Assembly: GCA_945952315.1 (NCBI GenBank) | Contig: CAMFIE010000009.1 | Span: 1-64,000 of the forward strand | DNA length: 64,000 nt | Origin: an uncultured Rhizobium sp. | GTDB lineage: Bacteria; Pseudomonadota; Alphaproteobacteria; Rhizobiales; Rhizobiaceae | Reading direction: 5' to 3' | Shown: one piece after another, positions 26,892 to 35,800 of the stretch | Position numbering within the stretch: the stretch's first letter is position 1 | Layout: each line of letters opens with the position of its first letter | Translations under genes and position numbers: made by a program | The notes under the pieces: generated by a model | Databases searched by the model: none | The model's input: the letters and a program-made list of their open reading frames with translations, nothing else | What the model was told of the DNA's origin: nothing

Positions 26892-27488
26892 ATGGCAAAA
26901 GTCCTCGTTCTTTATCATTCGGCCTATGGCCATGTCGAAGCCATGGCCTACGCGGTCGCAGAAGGTGCAAAGGAAGCCGGTGCGGACGTGACCGTGAAGC
27001 GCGTGCCGGAAACGGTGCCGGAAGACGTGGCCCGCGCCTCGCATTTCAAGCTTGATCAGGCCGCCGCCATCGCAACGCCGGACGAACTTGCCAACTATGA
27101 CGCCATCATCTTCGGTGCCGGCACCCGCTACGGCACTGTGGCCTCGCAGATGCGCTCCTTCATCGACCAGACCGGTGGTCTGTGGGCAAAGGGCGCGCTG
27201 GTAGGCAAGGTCGGCTCGGTCTTCACCTCGTCTGCGACCCAGCATGGTGGTCAGGAAAGCACCATCCTCGGCTTCATTCCGACGCTTCTGCATCACGGCA
27301 TGGTCGTTGTCGGTCTGCCCTATGCCTATCAGGGCCAGATGACCATGGATGAAATCTCGGGCGGCTCGCCCTACGGTGCCTCCACCATCACCGGCGGCGA
27401 CGGCTCGCGTCAGCCTTCGGCCAACGAACTGGCCGGTGCCCGCTTCCAGGGCGCCCATGTTGCCAAGATCGCCGCAAAGCTCGGCTGA
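26892..27488 (+). CDS. wrbA: NAD(P)H:quinone oxidoreductase, type IV (WrbA)
   Basis: WrbA (198 aa) is an FMN-binding flavodoxin-like enzyme that reduces quinones by two electrons, limiting redox cycling. [19 protein letters not shown] is the FMN phosphate loop, [20 protein letters not shown] is the second flavin loop and [19 protein letters not shown] is the family block. Length matches E. coli WrbA. CAAGGAGA precedes the ATG. Two strong plus-strand terminators follow in series at 27512 and 27568. Confidence 0.96.
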   Translation: MAKVLVLYHSAYGHVEAMAYAVAEGAKEAGADVTVKRVPETVPEDVARASHFKLDQAAAIATPDELANYDAIIFGAGTRYGTVASQMRSFIDQTGGLWAKGALVGKVGSVFTSSATQHGGQESTILGFIPTLLHHGMVVVGLPYAYQGQMTMDEISGGSPYGASTITGGDGSRQPSANELAGARFQGAHVAKIAAKLG

Positions 27489-27511
27489 TTAATCCAGCCT
27501 TAATTACAGAA

Positions 27512-27543
27512 ACGCGCTGCCGGTAACGGCGGCGCGTTTTTTC
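27512..27543 (+). terminator. Rho-independent terminator 1 after wrbA
   Basis: ACGCGCTGCCG-GTAA-CGGCGGCGCGT forms an 11-bp stem with one mismatch and is followed by seven T residues. It starts 23 bases after the stop. Confidence 0.9.
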
Positions 27544-27567
27544 TTTGTGAAGACCGCCGCAAACAGC

Positions 27568-27604
27568 AAGGCCGGTGCAGGGCAGCCTGCACCGGCCTTT
27601 TTTT
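27568..27604 (+). terminator. Rho-independent terminator 2, tandem to the first
   Basis: AAGGCCGGTGCAGG and CCTGCACCGGCCTT are perfect 14-bp arms with a GCAG loop and a T run to 27604. It points in the plus direction although no gene lies between it and the first terminator. It could also help to stop the convergent minus-strand gene. Confidence 0.85.
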
Positions 27605-27654
27605 CCGATGACCCGTGGCGATGTTGATCGCCACGGTTTTGTTCATTCGAGACC

Positions 27655-29640
27655 TTATTGCTGGTCCACAAGGCAATCCTGCGTGCCATCGCCGCACGGA
27701 TCATCTGCCGGTGCCTGCTGCTGCTCTTCCGGAGCCGGTTCTTCGGCCTGCGGTTCGGGCTGCGGCTCGGGAGCCGGTTCTTCCGCCTGCGGTTCCGGTT
27801 CAGGGGCAGGTTCTTCGGCCTGCGGCGCTGGAGCAGGCTCTTCCACCTGCGGTTCCGGTTCCGGGGCAGGTTCTTCGGCTTGCGGCTCGGGAGCCGGTTC
27901 CTCGACCTGCGGTTCAGGCTCAGGTGCGGGCTCTTCCACCTGCGGCTCTTCCGGCGCGGGTTCTTCGGCCTGCGGCTCATCCGGAGCCGGTTCTTCCGCC
28001 TGCGGCTCTTCCGGCGCGGGTTCGTCAACCTGCGGCTCTTCCGGTGCGGACTGATCCATCTGCTGCTGCTCTTCAGCAGGCGCGGTGTCCGGCGCCGGTT
28101 CTTCCGTCTGCGGTTCTTCTGCCGGTGTTGCTTCTTCCGGAGCGGGGGCTACGTCCTGCTGCGAGCCATCCGCAGACGGGTCAACAGTGGTGTTATCCTG
28201 TTCCGGGGCAGGCGCATCGGTGTTTGCCCCATCCGAATTCTCGCCACTCGGCGATGTGCCATCGGCAGACGGATCGGTGCCTTCGCTGCTTGGCGCTGCA
28301 GTCGGGTCAGTCTGCGTTCCATCACTCGTAGCGCCGGAGCCATCAGTAGTCGCGCCGGAGCCGTCAGAGGTGCCACTGGTGCCATCGCCCGCGGCGGCTC
28401 CGCTCGTATCCTGCTGACCGGCCGCAGCCGGATCCGCGCCATCCAGACCTGCGGCCGTCGGATCTTCCTGAAGGGCCTGAAATGAAGCCGCCATCGGGGC
28501 CGCATCCGGGCTGGTCTGCTCTATGAAGCTTTCCGGTGCCGGTCCGGTATCGGTAACCTGAAGCTGGTCTACTTCCGGATTGGGCGTATCGGCTGCACTC
28601 GTGATTGTTGCGCTTTTTGCCGCGACCTGTGCGTTGGCCTGATCAATATTGGTTATGTAGGTGTTGTTGACGATATTCGTCTGATTGATCGTGACGTCGT
28701 AGTTTTCATATGTATTGATATAGGTCGTCTCGAAGCGATTGTATTCGCGCGAATTCATGCCGAATGAATAGTCGTCATAATAGTCCACGGGCTGGTCGAA
28801 ATAGTTCCAGCTGTAGTCGTTATAATAGGTGGTGTATTCCGTATAGGAGTAACCGACCTCGGCTGAAAAATACGTGAAGCTGTCCGTATAGTAGACCACA
28901 TCACCCGGGTGATAGACCACGATGTAATCGTAATAGCCGGTGTAGATGCCGAAAACTTCCGCAAGAATGATCGTGGCGAGCCACTGGTTCGCCAGGGAGC
29001 GGTTCGCTTCTTCGGCAAGCGCCAGGCGTCGCTCCATTTCAGCGATTTCCCAGGCTGCGCGCGCATCCCGGGCGCGCTGGCGCTTCAGCGCGGCAAGCTG
29101 GCTGCGCATGGAGCTGATGCGGCGGGCATTTGCCACCGCCTTGTCGCGGCTCGCCCCTGTCTTGCTGCCGGGCGAGCGCTTGAGATAGTCTTTCCAGAGC
29201 TTGGAAAGGGTAAGAACCGGCGTCTGGACACCCTTGTCCTTGATGCCGGAAAGGCGCCAGGCATTTTCCAGACGCGCAACGGCGGTGGACGCCTTTGGCA
29301 GGGCTTTGGCGAGCGCCTTGTTGTTTTTCTTCAAGGTGGCGGATTTGACCGCCTTGAGGGCCTTGGCGGCTTCCATCATCGCCTTGACCAGCGGGGCAGA
29401 GCGGACCCGGTCGCGGGCAGGGGTCTTTTTCAGGCGCTGTGTCAGCAGCACCAGAGACTGCTCCATCTTCGCCATCAACTGCGAAGCCGTCAGCTTCGTG
29501 ACCTTTTTCGGCTGTGCGGCGATGGCTTCCGGAATGTATATGCCATCGAAATGCGCACGGAATGAGAGCGGCGTCAGCGCCAGAGAAGCACTGATGGCCA
29601 CGGATGATGCCAGTTTGAGAAGGCGCAGATAGGGTCGCAA
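27655..29640 (-). CDS. Large exported protein: helical N-terminus, tyrosine-rich core, proline/glutamate repeat C-terminus; unknown function
   Basis: A 661-aa protein that I cannot assign to a family. Residues 1-42 look like a signal peptide or anchor (RLLKLASSVAISASLALTPL ... AIAA). Residues about 45-225 are Ala/Lys/Arg-rich and probably helical, ending in a hydrophobic stretch (WLATIILAEVFGIY). Residues 233-329 hold about 23 tyrosines (YYDYIVVYHPGDVVYYTD and similar). After a Ser/Thr/Gly-rich linker, residues about 497-640 are repeats of the type EEPQAEEPAPE. The last residues contain a Cys pair (PCGDGTQDC). Composition suggests a cell-surface or periplasm-spanning protein. A terminator pair lies downstream on the other strand. 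Confidence 0.75.
   Translation of the reverse strand: MRPYLRLLKLASSVAISASLALTPLSFRAHFDGIYIPEAIAAQPKKVTKLTASQLMAKMEQSLVLLTQRLKKTPARDRVRSAPLVKAMMEAAKALKAVKSATLKKNNKALAKALPKASTAVARLENAWRLSGIKDKGVQTPVLTLSKLWKDYLKRSPGSKTGASRDKAVANARRISSMRSQLAALKRQRARDARAAWEIAEMERRLALAEEANRSLANQWLATIILAEVFGIYTGYYDYIVVYHPGDVVYYTDSFTYFSAEVGYSYTEYTTYYNDYSWNYFDQPVDYYDDYSFGMNSREYNRFETTYINTYENYDVTINQTNIVNNTYITNIDQANAQVAAKSATITSAADTPNPEVDQLQVTDTGPAPESFIEQTSPDAAPMAASFQALQEDPTAAGLDGADPAAAGQQDTSGAAAGDGTSGTSDGSGATTDGSGATSDGTQTDPTAAPSSEGTDPSADGTSPSGENSDGANTDAPAPEQDNTTVDPSADGSQQDVAPAPEEATPAEEPQTEEPAPDTAPAEEQQQMDQSAPEEPQVDEPAPEEPQAEEPAPDEPQAEEPAPEEPQVEEPAPEPEPQVEEPAPEPQAEEPAPEPEPQVEEPAPAPQAEEPAPEPEPQAEEPAPEPQPEPQAEEPAPEEQQQAPADDPCGDGTQDCLVDQQ
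27715..28150 (-). repeat. Coding tandem repeats of the PE-rich region
   Basis: Degenerate repeat units of about 30-36 bases encode variants of EEPQVEEPAPEP, from about residue 497 to 640 of the large exported protein. The units differ at third positions and by one- to three-codon steps. This is a protein repeat, not a CRISPR array. Confidence 0.85.
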
Positions 29641-29974
29641 TTCGGTATCCTCGATCCTTGAATGAGAGACACTTCAACGGACCGGAGGGTTGCACGCGCA
29701 GCTACACTGTCTCCCACAGCCAGACGCTGCCTGCAGACATGCCTTCCCGGATTTTCGGCCAGTCCCCCACAGACCGTTGAAATTAAGGGGTACGCTATAA
29801 CAGTGACCTAAACTTCGCAAACACTGTTGAAACGCCTCTCGCGGCAATTTTGGTTCAATCGCTGCTTTTGGACGGCAATCGCACTCCCACAATTTCCACA
29901 TTCAGGCGTTGTGTGCCTTTGCATCCGCCGCTTTGTATCGCAGGGAGAGTGTAACTATTGCCAGGATCAACTGG
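29641..29974. other. 334-base region upstream of the large exported protein gene
   Basis: This lies between the start of the exported-protein gene and tRNA-Leu. It contains a 7-bp inverted repeat, AACAGTG (29799-29805) and CACTGTT (29822-29828), with a 16-base spacer, which could be an operator. I see no other gene or conserved element. Confidence 0.5.
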
Positions 29975-30057
29975 TGCGGACGACGGGGGTCGAACCCGTA
30001 TAGCCTATGGCCGAGGGATTTTAAGTCCCTTGCGTCTACCAGTTTCGCCACGTCCGC
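29975..30057 (-). tRNA. tRNA-Leu (anticodon TAA)
   Basis: On the minus strand GCGGACG pairs with CGTCCGC to give a full acceptor stem with discriminator A. The anticodon arm is AGGGA-CTTAAAA-TCCCT, reading TAA. The T arm has GGTTCGACCCC, and the class II variable arm fits leucine. The 3' CCA is not encoded. Length is 83 bases. No attachment-site duplication or integrase is beside it. Confidence 0.95.
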
Positions 30058-30159
30058 ATATTGGTTCAGTCAGGCCTCAGGCTCTACCTGCGCCTTTGGT
30101 GTTTTGCAAGACGTTCATCCGGTTATGCAAAACCTGCCCGGTCTGCGTCCTCAACACGT

Positions 30160-30762
30160 TCAAAGCCCGAGATATCCGTGTACTGCTTTCAAGACGCGTG
30201 GTTCGAATTGGCTGGCATCCGTTTCTCCGGCCAGACTTGCCGCATCGGCCATACCCCGCGTCAGGGCCACAAGATCGCGTGCGGCAACATCCGGTTGATG
30301 GATGCCGTGACGGCTCAATGCTTCGGCAACGATCTCCACGATGCGTTTCTTCAGGATCCGGGTTTCGTCATTGAGCGGCAGAATGGCTTCTGCATATTCC
30401 AGGCCTGCAGCGAGCCGTGGCCGCTGGAACTGATGATGAAGCGCAGCCCGTACAAAGCCGATGACGAGTTCTCGAAGGTCGGCGCCGTTGTCTGTTGCCG
30501 CGACCTGTTCCAGCATGATGATCAGCTCCTGCCGCTTGCGCCGGATGAGCGCTGCAAGGAGAGCCTCTTTTCCCGGGAAATACTGATACAGGCTGCCGAT
30601 GCTGATCCCGGCCGTTGCGGCAACCGCATTTGTGGTGAGCGCGCCAAGCCCGCCGGTTTCCAGAATGCGAGCCACCGCTTCCAGAATTATGTCCACAGTG
30701 GCGGCCGAGCGGCCCTGACGCGGGGTTTTGCGGGCATCAAGGCCCTTTGAGGTTCCAGCCAT
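30160..30762 (-). CDS. TetR-family transcriptional regulator
   Basis: A 200-aa TetR-type repressor. The N-terminal helix-turn-helix is at about residues 30-60 (LTTNAVAATAGISIGSLYQY followed by FPGKEALLAAL), a classic TetR_N match. The C-terminal ligand domain is helical and not diagnostic. It is transcribed divergently from the darcynin-like/SDR pair with only a short gap that contains palindromes (30766-30798), so it probably represses that pair and itself. The inducer is unknown. Confidence 0.93.
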   Translation of the reverse strand: MAGTSKGLDARKTPRQGRSAATVDIILEAVARILETGGLGALTTNAVAATAGISIGSLYQYFPGKEALLAALIRRKRQELIIMLEQVAATDNGADLRELVIGFVRAALHHQFQRPRLAAGLEYAEAILPLNDETRILKKRIVEIVAEALSRHGIHQPDVAARDLVALTRGMADAASLAGETDASQFEPRVLKAVHGYLGL

Positions 30763-30765
30763 GAA

Positions 30766-30798
30766 ATGCGAGTTTCAAACGTGAGCAATTGCTCGCAT
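30766..30798. promoter_or_regulatory. Palindromic operator between the TetR gene and the darcynin-like/SDR pair
   Basis: ATGCGAG (30766-30772) and CTCGCAT (30792-30798) are perfect arms, and GAGCAATTGCTC (30783-30794) is a 12-bp perfect palindrome nested against the right arm. The site fills the divergent intergenic gap, as expected for TetR autoregulation. Confidence 0.7.
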
Positions 30799-30838
30799 CA
30801 TGTCACCCGATATCAATCCGCTCAAGGGATTTCAGGAT

Positions 30839-31183
30839 ATGGGCCTGCCATTGCCGCCGCTGACCTTGTTTCTTCATCTTCGGGCATTGCCTGCCTGGCT
30901 GGCGCTTTCGCGTTCCGAACGGCACAGGATAGGCGCCGAAGCCATCGGCCATGCGCTTGCCGATACAGGCGTCACCTACCGTCATTTCGACGCGGAGGCG
31001 TTCAGCGCCGCCTGTTCCGATATCGCAGTGCTTGAAGCCGCTGATCATGGCGGCTTGAACCGGGTGATGGAGCGGCTCCGCGACAGTGCGATATTTGCCC
31101 GACCCTATTTCGAGCTCGTTTCAATTATACCGGCGATGGAAGACGGTTTTCGCCATTTTGAGCAGGAAGAGGCCCGATCATGA
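30839..31183 (+). CDS. Darcynin-like small protein
   Basis: A short protein (114 aa from this start) resembling the darcynin family of unknown function: LTLFLHLRALPAWLALSR opens it, followed by FDAEAFSAACSDIAVLEA, then RLRDSAIFARPYFELVSIIP and a final EDGFRHFE. The fold resembles small dimeric alpha/beta-barrel proteins. ATG at 30839 is chosen because AAGGGA lies about ten bases upstream. The frame is open to ATG 30800, which has no ribosome binding site and abuts the operator. It overlaps the next gene by four bases (ATGA), so it is cotranslated with the SDR. Confidence 0.7.
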   Translation: MGLPLPPLTLFLHLRALPAWLALSRSERHRIGAEAIGHALADTGVTYRHFDAEAFSAACSDIAVLEAADHGGLNRVMERLRDSAIFARPYFELVSIIPAMEDGFRHFEQEEARS

Positions 31184-31929
31184 AGATTGATGGTGCCCAT
31201 GCGCTCGTGACGGGCGGAACCGCGGGCATAGGCCAGCAGATTGCCTGGCAGCTCGCGGCAGCCGGTGCGACGGTCATCATCGTCGGTCGAAATCGCAGTG
31301 CGGCTGAAGAAACGATTGCGGCCTGTCCGGATCGGATTGTCTGGATGGAGGCGGACCTCACCCGGCCGGAAGCGCAGGACGCTCTCGTCCGCGACGTCCA
31401 TGACCGCTGGCCAGCACTGTCCATCCTCGTCAACAATGCGGGCCTGCAGGTGAACCTGCCGCCCGTTGGCATCGGTGACGGGGGACTGATGTCATCGTTC
31501 CGGAGCGAAATCGAGCTGAATGTCTCGGCAACGGTTGCACTGTCCTTCGGCCTGATGCCGCTTTTGGCGAATCAGCGGGAGTCTGCGATCGTGAACATCT
31601 CTTCCGGCCTTGCGATAGCGCCAAAGCGGACCGCCCCGGTTTATTGCGCAACAAAGGCCGCGGTTTCGAGCTTCAGTCGCGCCTTGCGCTACAGGTGCGA
31701 GGATGCAGGCACCGGCATCACGGTGATCGATGTTCTGATGCCGCTCGTCGATACCGCCATGACGAAAGGACGCGGAACCGGGAAAATCTCGCCTCAAACG
31801 GCTGCGTCAGCGGTTATAAAGGCAATCGAGCGCAACCAGCCCGTTTTGCATGTCGGCAAGGTCCGCCTGTTGAACATGATTGCCCGGGTTTTTCCGGGCG
31901 TTGCCGGGCGCATCCTGCGTAATGGATGA
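31180..31929 (+). CDS. Short-chain dehydrogenase/reductase (SDR), DltE-like
   Basis: A 249-aa classical SDR. The dinucleotide motif is LVTGGTAGIGQQIA (about residues 9-22), the NNAG motif is ILVNNAGLQV, the catalytic Ser is in IVNISSGLA, and Tyr/Lys are in VYCATKAA (YxxxK). It probably uses NAD(P)(H) on an alcohol or carbonyl compound that cannot be named. It is translationally coupled to the darcynin-like gene, and both are divergent from a TetR repressor, which suggests an inducible detoxification or catabolic unit (inference). Confidence 0.93.
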   Translation: MKIDGAHALVTGGTAGIGQQIAWQLAAAGATVIIVGRNRSAAEETIAACPDRIVWMEADLTRPEAQDALVRDVHDRWPALSILVNNAGLQVNLPPVGIGDGGLMSSFRSEIELNVSATVALSFGLMPLLANQRESAIVNISSGLAIAPKRTAPVYCATKAAVSSFSRALRYRCEDAGTGITVIDVLMPLVDTAMTKGRGTGKISPQTAASAVIKAIERNQPVLHVGKVRLLNMIARVFPGVAGRILRNG

Positions 31930-31946
31930 ATGGATGGCCGAGGCGG

Positions 31947-32396
31947 CTATTCAGCCGCCTCGGCCGTTGCGGTCATCATGGGCGCTTCGACATGGGCATC
32001 GGCGATGCTCTTCACGAGCGTTACGATCTGGGCCCGGATATTCGGGTCGGTGATCTTGCTGAAGGCGCGGTTGAGGGTAAGACCTTCCTTCGTCGAGACG
32101 AAATCCTGCAACGTGCGGGCTCCATCCAGCATGGTCGGATTGGAAACACCCTCGCCAAGGGAATCACCATCCTGCTCGAAGAAATAGCCGGGCGTTACAC
32201 CCAGCACTTCGGCAATCTTCATCAGGCGGCTTGCGCCGATGCGATTGGTGCCTTTTTCGTATTTCTGAACCTGCTGGAAGGCCACGCCGATCTGATCCGC
32301 GAGCCGTTCCTGGCTCATGCCGATCAGACGGCGGCGCAGCTTAACGCGAGATCCCACATGGTGGTCTACGGAACCGGGCGAACGCTTCAAACTCAC
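31947..32396 (-). CDS. XRE-family transcriptional regulator, PraR-like
   Basis: A 149-aa helix-turn-helix protein. Residues about 12-66 (HHVGSRVKLRRRLIGMSQER, then FQQVQKYEKGTNRIGASRL) match the rhizobial PraR-type HTH closely. The C-terminal half (FSKITDPNIRAQIVTLVKSI) is a short helical extension found in this group. PraR-like proteins in rhizobia regulate quorum sensing and attachment, but this copy's role is not shown. It converges on the SDR gene and is divergent from the A2M gene across a 419-base gap. Confidence 0.88.
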   Translation of the reverse strand: MSLKRSPGSVDHHVGSRVKLRRRLIGMSQERLADQIGVAFQQVQKYEKGTNRIGASRLMKIAEVLGVTPGYFFEQDGDSLGEGVSNPTMLDGARTLQDFVSTKEGLTLNRAFSKITDPNIRAQIVTLVKSIADAHVEAPMMTATAEAAE

Positions 32397-32815
32397 TGCT
32401 AGCTCCTGTTGTTGGCCATGCCTCGGGAGGGAGGATTGGCAGAAAATACAATTATGGGTGTTGTCTGCTCTCGCTTCATTTCGAGCCGTTTTGGCTAAAT
32501 GTCAAGCTGCGAAAGTGCCCCGAAAAAACGCGGCAAGTGCCTTCGAAATAAGCATTTATCAGCTTTTCAGCGCATTTCAATTTTTGGGGTGATTTCGTTA
32601 ACCTGATGGTAACACTTTCGCGACCCAGAACGACTAAGTTGCGCAGCGAGCTAAACCATGGGTTGAGTATTAATCATAAAAATTTTTTTTGAAAAGTTGC
32701 GCCATTTTTGGGCCGTTCGTTCAAAAGCGCGAGGGTGGTATATCCTGCAGATTGACTTTGACAGGCATAGTCTCAAGAGTACCGGCACTTTCCCTGTTCT
32801 GGAGGTTACCGGTCG
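32397..32815. other. 419-base divergent intergenic region between the PraR-like gene and the A2M gene
   Basis: It contains GTTGCGCA (32638-32645), GTTGCGCC (32696-32703) and a CtrA-like TTAA-N7-GTAAC (32598-32613). An A/T run at 32675-32690 separates them. There is no recognisable RNA gene or credible small gene. The first element is shared with the tolC upstream region. Confidence 0.5.
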
Positions 32816-35800
32816 ATGCGCGCCTTGACCCGACTGTCGGCTCTGCTGCTGCTTTCGCTTGCCCATTTCACACCCGCAGCCGCTGCCGAGACCCGGTCGG
32901 TTGTGACCGTCGAGAACAGCGATTATTTCGGCTTCGATCTGCGCACGGTGCAGAATGTCAGCCTGGATGATTGCAAGCAGGTCTGCATCGATGACCAGAA
33001 GTGCAAGGCCTTCACCTACAATCCGAAGGTGAAGTGGTGCTTCCTCAAGTCCGATTACAAGAAGCTCAACGCCTTTGCCGGTGCCGTTGCGGGTCGCATT
33101 GTGGTTGCAGCGGAAGAGCCAGCCCAGCCGCAGGAGCCGGATCTGGGCGCGGCGCCCAAGCTTTCTTTCCTCTCCGCGCAATATCTGGCCGACCAGCGCT
33201 ATTTCATCGGCAATATGCCGGTCGGGGATGGCCAGACGGACCGCACGCAGGAGGACCTTCTTTCCGAAGGCCGGGCAGGGGCCGCAACCGCGACCCCGGA
33301 AGTGACCTTCAGCTTTTACAATGCCGCTTTGTCCATCGGTTCGGATGACCCGTCGCTCTGGCTCGAAGGTGCAAGTGCCGGTCTGAAGGTTGCGGGCGAT
33401 ACCAATGCGTCTGCGCAGGCCGCCTATATGGCATTCGAGGGCTACAAGCTCACCCGCACCGCCAGCCAGCGGGCCGATGCGCTTGCGATCTTCGCACAGG
33501 CGCTCTCACAGGCCGAAAACTACCGCCCGGCGCTGGAGGCCTACAAGGCGAGCCTCAAGATCGTCGATTCGAAAACGGTTCGCGCCGCCTTTGACGATCT
33601 GCTGAGCCGCCAGGGTTTCCGCGTCACCGGCAATACGGTCGACAATGACAGCGCAACGCCGCGCGCCTGCGTTCAGTTCTCTGAAGCGCTGGTGAAAACC
33701 GGCGTCGACTATACGTCCTTCGTGCAGCTCGACGGCAAGGCGCCGGAAGCGCTCGAAGCCAAGGACAACCAGATCTGCGTGGAAGCGCTGGAACACGGCA
33801 AGCGCTACAAGCTGACGCTACGCGCCGGCCTGCCCTCCAGCGTGAATGAGAACCTCCCGGCCGCCGTCAATCTGGATGTCTATGTGCAGGACCGGGGCGC
33901 GATGGTGCGCTTTACGGGAGAAAACTTCGTGCTGCCGGGCACCGCCCGTCGCGGCATTCCGATTGTCTCGGTCAATACGGACAAGGCGGACCTCAAGCTC
34001 TATCGCGTCGGTGACCGCAACCTCACGCAGCTTCTCGCCAATTCGCAGTTCCTCTCGCAGGTGGATGGCTACACGGCCGATGCACTTGAAAACCAGATCG
34101 GCCAGAAGGTCTGGGAGGGCTCGATCGATATTTCCACCGAGCTCAACAAGGAAGTGGTCACCAGCTTCCCGGTGGATGAGGCACTGCCGACCCGCAAGCC
34201 CGGTGTCTATGCGCTCACCGCCCGCGCGAGCAATTCACGGATGGAAGAGTGGGATGCCCGCTCCACCCAGTGGTTCGTTGTCTCGGATATCGGCCTTTCA
34301 ACTTATACCGGCACCGATGGCCTGAATGTCTTTGCCCGCTCGCTTGGCACGGCAAAGCCTCTCGCAGGTGTCGAACTGCAATTGCTGGCGAAGAACAATG
34401 AAGTGCTCGGCACCGCAAAGACCGACGATCAGGGCCGCGCCCATTTTGATCCCGGCCTGTCGCGCGGCACGGCAGGCTCCACGCCCGCAATGATCACCGC
34501 CAGCAATGGCGCGGATGATTACGTGTTCCTCGATCTCACCCGCGCCGGTTTCGATCTGTCGGATCGCGGCGTGACGGGGCGCACTGCCCCCGGTGCCGTA
34601 GACGTGTTTGCCTATACCGAGCGCGGCATCTATCGCCCGGGCGAAACCGTGCATGCCACCGCGCTTGCCCGCGATATCGCCTCGCAGGCCGTTGATAATC
34701 TGCCGCTCACCTTCATCTTCAATCGCCCGGATGGTGTGGAAGCCCGCCGCATCGTCAGCACCCAAAGCAGCCTTGGCGGCCATGCGGTGGATTTTGACGT
34801 GCAGGACAATGTGATGCGCGGCACCTGGACCATGCAGGTGTTCACGGATCCGAAGCTGCCCGCAATCGCGGAAAAGACGTTCCTTGTCGATGATTTCGTG
34901 CCGGATCGCACCGAGTTCGACATGACGACCGATGCAAGGCAGCTTGCGCTTGGCGAACCGGTCGCGGTCAACATTGATGGTCGCTATCTCTATGGCGCAC
35001 CGGCTGCAGGGCTTTCGCTCGAAGGCGATCTGGTGCTGAAGACGACCCGCACTGCGGATGCATTCCCGAAATATCTCTTCGGTCTGGAAGACGAGGAGGC
35101 CGATGACAGCCAGAACCGCACGACGCTGGAAGACCTTCCGACGCTCGATGAAAACGGCAAGGCCGTGGTCGAGGTATCTGCTGCAGAACTGCCGTCGACC
35201 ACGCGACTGATCAATGCCGAGATCACGCTGCGCATGCGGGAAGGCGGCGGTCGCGCGGTTGAGCGCAATCTCACCCTGCCGGTGAAAGCGGAAACCACGA
35301 TGATCGGCATCAAGCCGGAATTCGATGGTGAAGTGGCTGAAAATGCGGCCGCGAATTTCAACGTGATCGCCGTGTCGCCGGAGGGTGACAAGGTGGCAAA
35401 GAGCGGCCTTCTCTGGCGTCTGCTGAAGATCGAGCGCGATTACCAGTGGTATCGCGATGGCTCGACCTGGAAATACGAGCCGATCAATTCCTCCAAGAAG
35501 GTGGAAGAAGGCAAGGTGGACGTCACCACGGATGGCGGCAAGATTTCGGTGCCGACAAGCTGGGGACGCTACCGCCTTGAAGTGGAATCGCCCGATGGCG
35601 ATGGCACGATCTCCAGCGTCGAGTTCGATGCGGGCTGGTATGTCGCGGCAAGCTCCACGGAAACCCCGGATGGCCTCGAAATCGCGCTCGACAAGGAAAA
35701 CTATGCGCCGGGCGAAACCGCCCACCTGAAAATCTCGCCGCGCTATGCGGGCGAGGTGCTGGTCAATGTCGGCACGGAAAGCCTGCTTTATTCGGCGAGC

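Noticed and set aside
27715-28150. Possible CRISPR-like repeat array
   Set aside because: The repeats are in frame within a coding region, vary at third positions and lack equal unique spacers; they encode a PE-rich protein segment.
29975-30057. Integration site or genomic island at tRNA-Leu
   Set aside because: No integrase gene or repeated 3' end of the tRNA was seen nearby, and the flanking genes look like ordinary rhizobial genes.
29909-30298. 129-aa plus-strand open frame
   Set aside because: It runs through the tRNA-Leu gene and the TetR gene end on the opposite strand and has no ribosome binding site or conserved motif.
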